From the NCBI GenBank assembly GCA_036491235.1, contig DASXCK010000423.1, positions 1 through 5,531 of the forward strand: a DNA stretch of 5,531 nt, written 5' to 3'. The notes beneath the pieces were generated by a model, which ran no database searches, was not told where the DNA came from, and was given only the letters and a program-made list of their open reading frames with translations. Numbering within the stretch: the stretch's first letter is position 1; each line of letters starts with the position of its first letter. The DNA comes from JAVDCA01 sp036491235. Lineage in GTDB: Bacteria > Pseudomonadota > Alphaproteobacteria > Rhizobiales > Xanthobacteraceae. Below are positions 5,225-5,531 of this stretch, piece after piece. Made by a program: the position numbers and the translations under genes.

Positions 5225-5531
5225 CTACTTCTTCTTCTGCGGCTGATCGTCGTTCGCGCTGGAGCCTCCGAAGAGCAGCCGGCTCGGGTTGCGGTCGATG
5301 TTGCGCACCATCTTGTCGACCTCGGCAAGCGTACGGCGGCCATCGACCGCAAGCTGCTCCCATTGGCGCAGGCCGCCGTTGGAGAAGCGCGCGAGCCCGG
5401 TCGAGACCTCGGCGATGTGTGCGTCGAGATGCTCCGCCGTCGCCTTGATGGCGCGCGCCGCCTGCGCGATGTCGCCGGGCTGCGTCTCGGTGCCGAGCAG
5501 GCCCTCGGCGCCCGCCAGGATGTGGTCGATG
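5225..5531 (-). CDS. MCE/MlaD-family lipid transport protein, C-terminal fragment (5' end beyond window)
   Basis: The minus-strand frame is open from the right edge to a TAG at 5225-5227, giving 102 codons. The fragment reads as an amphipathic helix (IDHILAGAEGLLGTETQPGD, then IAQAARAIKATAEHLDAHIAEV), followed by GGLRQWEQLAVDGRRTLAEVDKMVRNIDRNPSRLLFGG and an Asp/Gln/Lys tail ending KKK. The helical tail and the R-N-P-S-R-L-L-F-G-G ending are characteristic of MCE-domain substrate-binding subunits (MlaD-like) of alphaproteobacterial ABC lipid transporters. These sit in the inner membrane facing the periplasm and carry phospholipids or other lipids. The MCE domain itself lies outside the window, so the assignment rests on the tail alone. 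The fragment has no Met start of its own. It is convergent with the Sulfotransfer_2-like gene, 18 bp away. Confidence 0.75.
   Translation of the reverse strand, partial: IDHILAGAEGLLGTETQPGDIAQAARAIKATAEHLDAHIAEVSTGLARFSNGGLRQWEQLAVDGRRTLAEVDKMVRNIDRNPSRLLFGGSSANDDQPQKKK

Overview
The window is GC-rich, with codon usage strongly biased to G or C at third positions. Its gene content fits an alphaproteobacterium of the Hyphomicrobiales (Bradyrhizobium/Xanthobacteraceae-like). The clues are the C-terminal module of the first protein, an MCE/MlaD-type protein with an NPSRLLFGG ending, and TPR-sulfotransferase fusions. This placement is inference from family memory; no database search was run.

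Layout. (1) Positions 1-733, + strand: the 3' end of a long protein with a disordered Pro/Gly/Asn/Asp-Arg-rich linker and a conserved helical C-terminal module, closed by a strong intrinsic terminator (759-788). (2) 914-1819, +: a secreted metallo-beta-lactamase-fold hydrolase with a full set of metal ligands, followed by a perfect 13-bp hairpin. (3) 1975-2322, +: a small single-domain cupin. (4) 2282-4168, -: a 628-residue protein joining TPR repeats to a sulfotransferase domain. It starts at TTG and overlaps the cupin gene tail-to-tail by 41 bp. (5) 4169-4363: a 195-bp divergent intergenic region with several short repeats. (6) 4364-5206, +: a second sulfotransferase of a different family (Sulfotransfer_2-like). 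(7) 5225-5531, -: the C-terminus of an MCE/MlaD-family lipid-transport protein that runs off the right edge.

How the genes may work together. The strongest functional signal is the back-to-back pair of PAPS-dependent sulfotransferases of two families sharing one control region. They are plausibly co-regulated and may sulfate a cell-surface glycan, lipid or protein, but nothing in the window identifies the acceptor. The MBL hydrolase and cupin lie on the same strand, but 155 bp and a hairpin separate them, so an operon is not supported. The genes at either edge look like ordinary chromosomal envelope genes. I see no mobile element, tRNA, rRNA or CRISPR array. No clear new multi-gene system is present; the sulfotransferase pair and its control region are the best candidates for follow-up.
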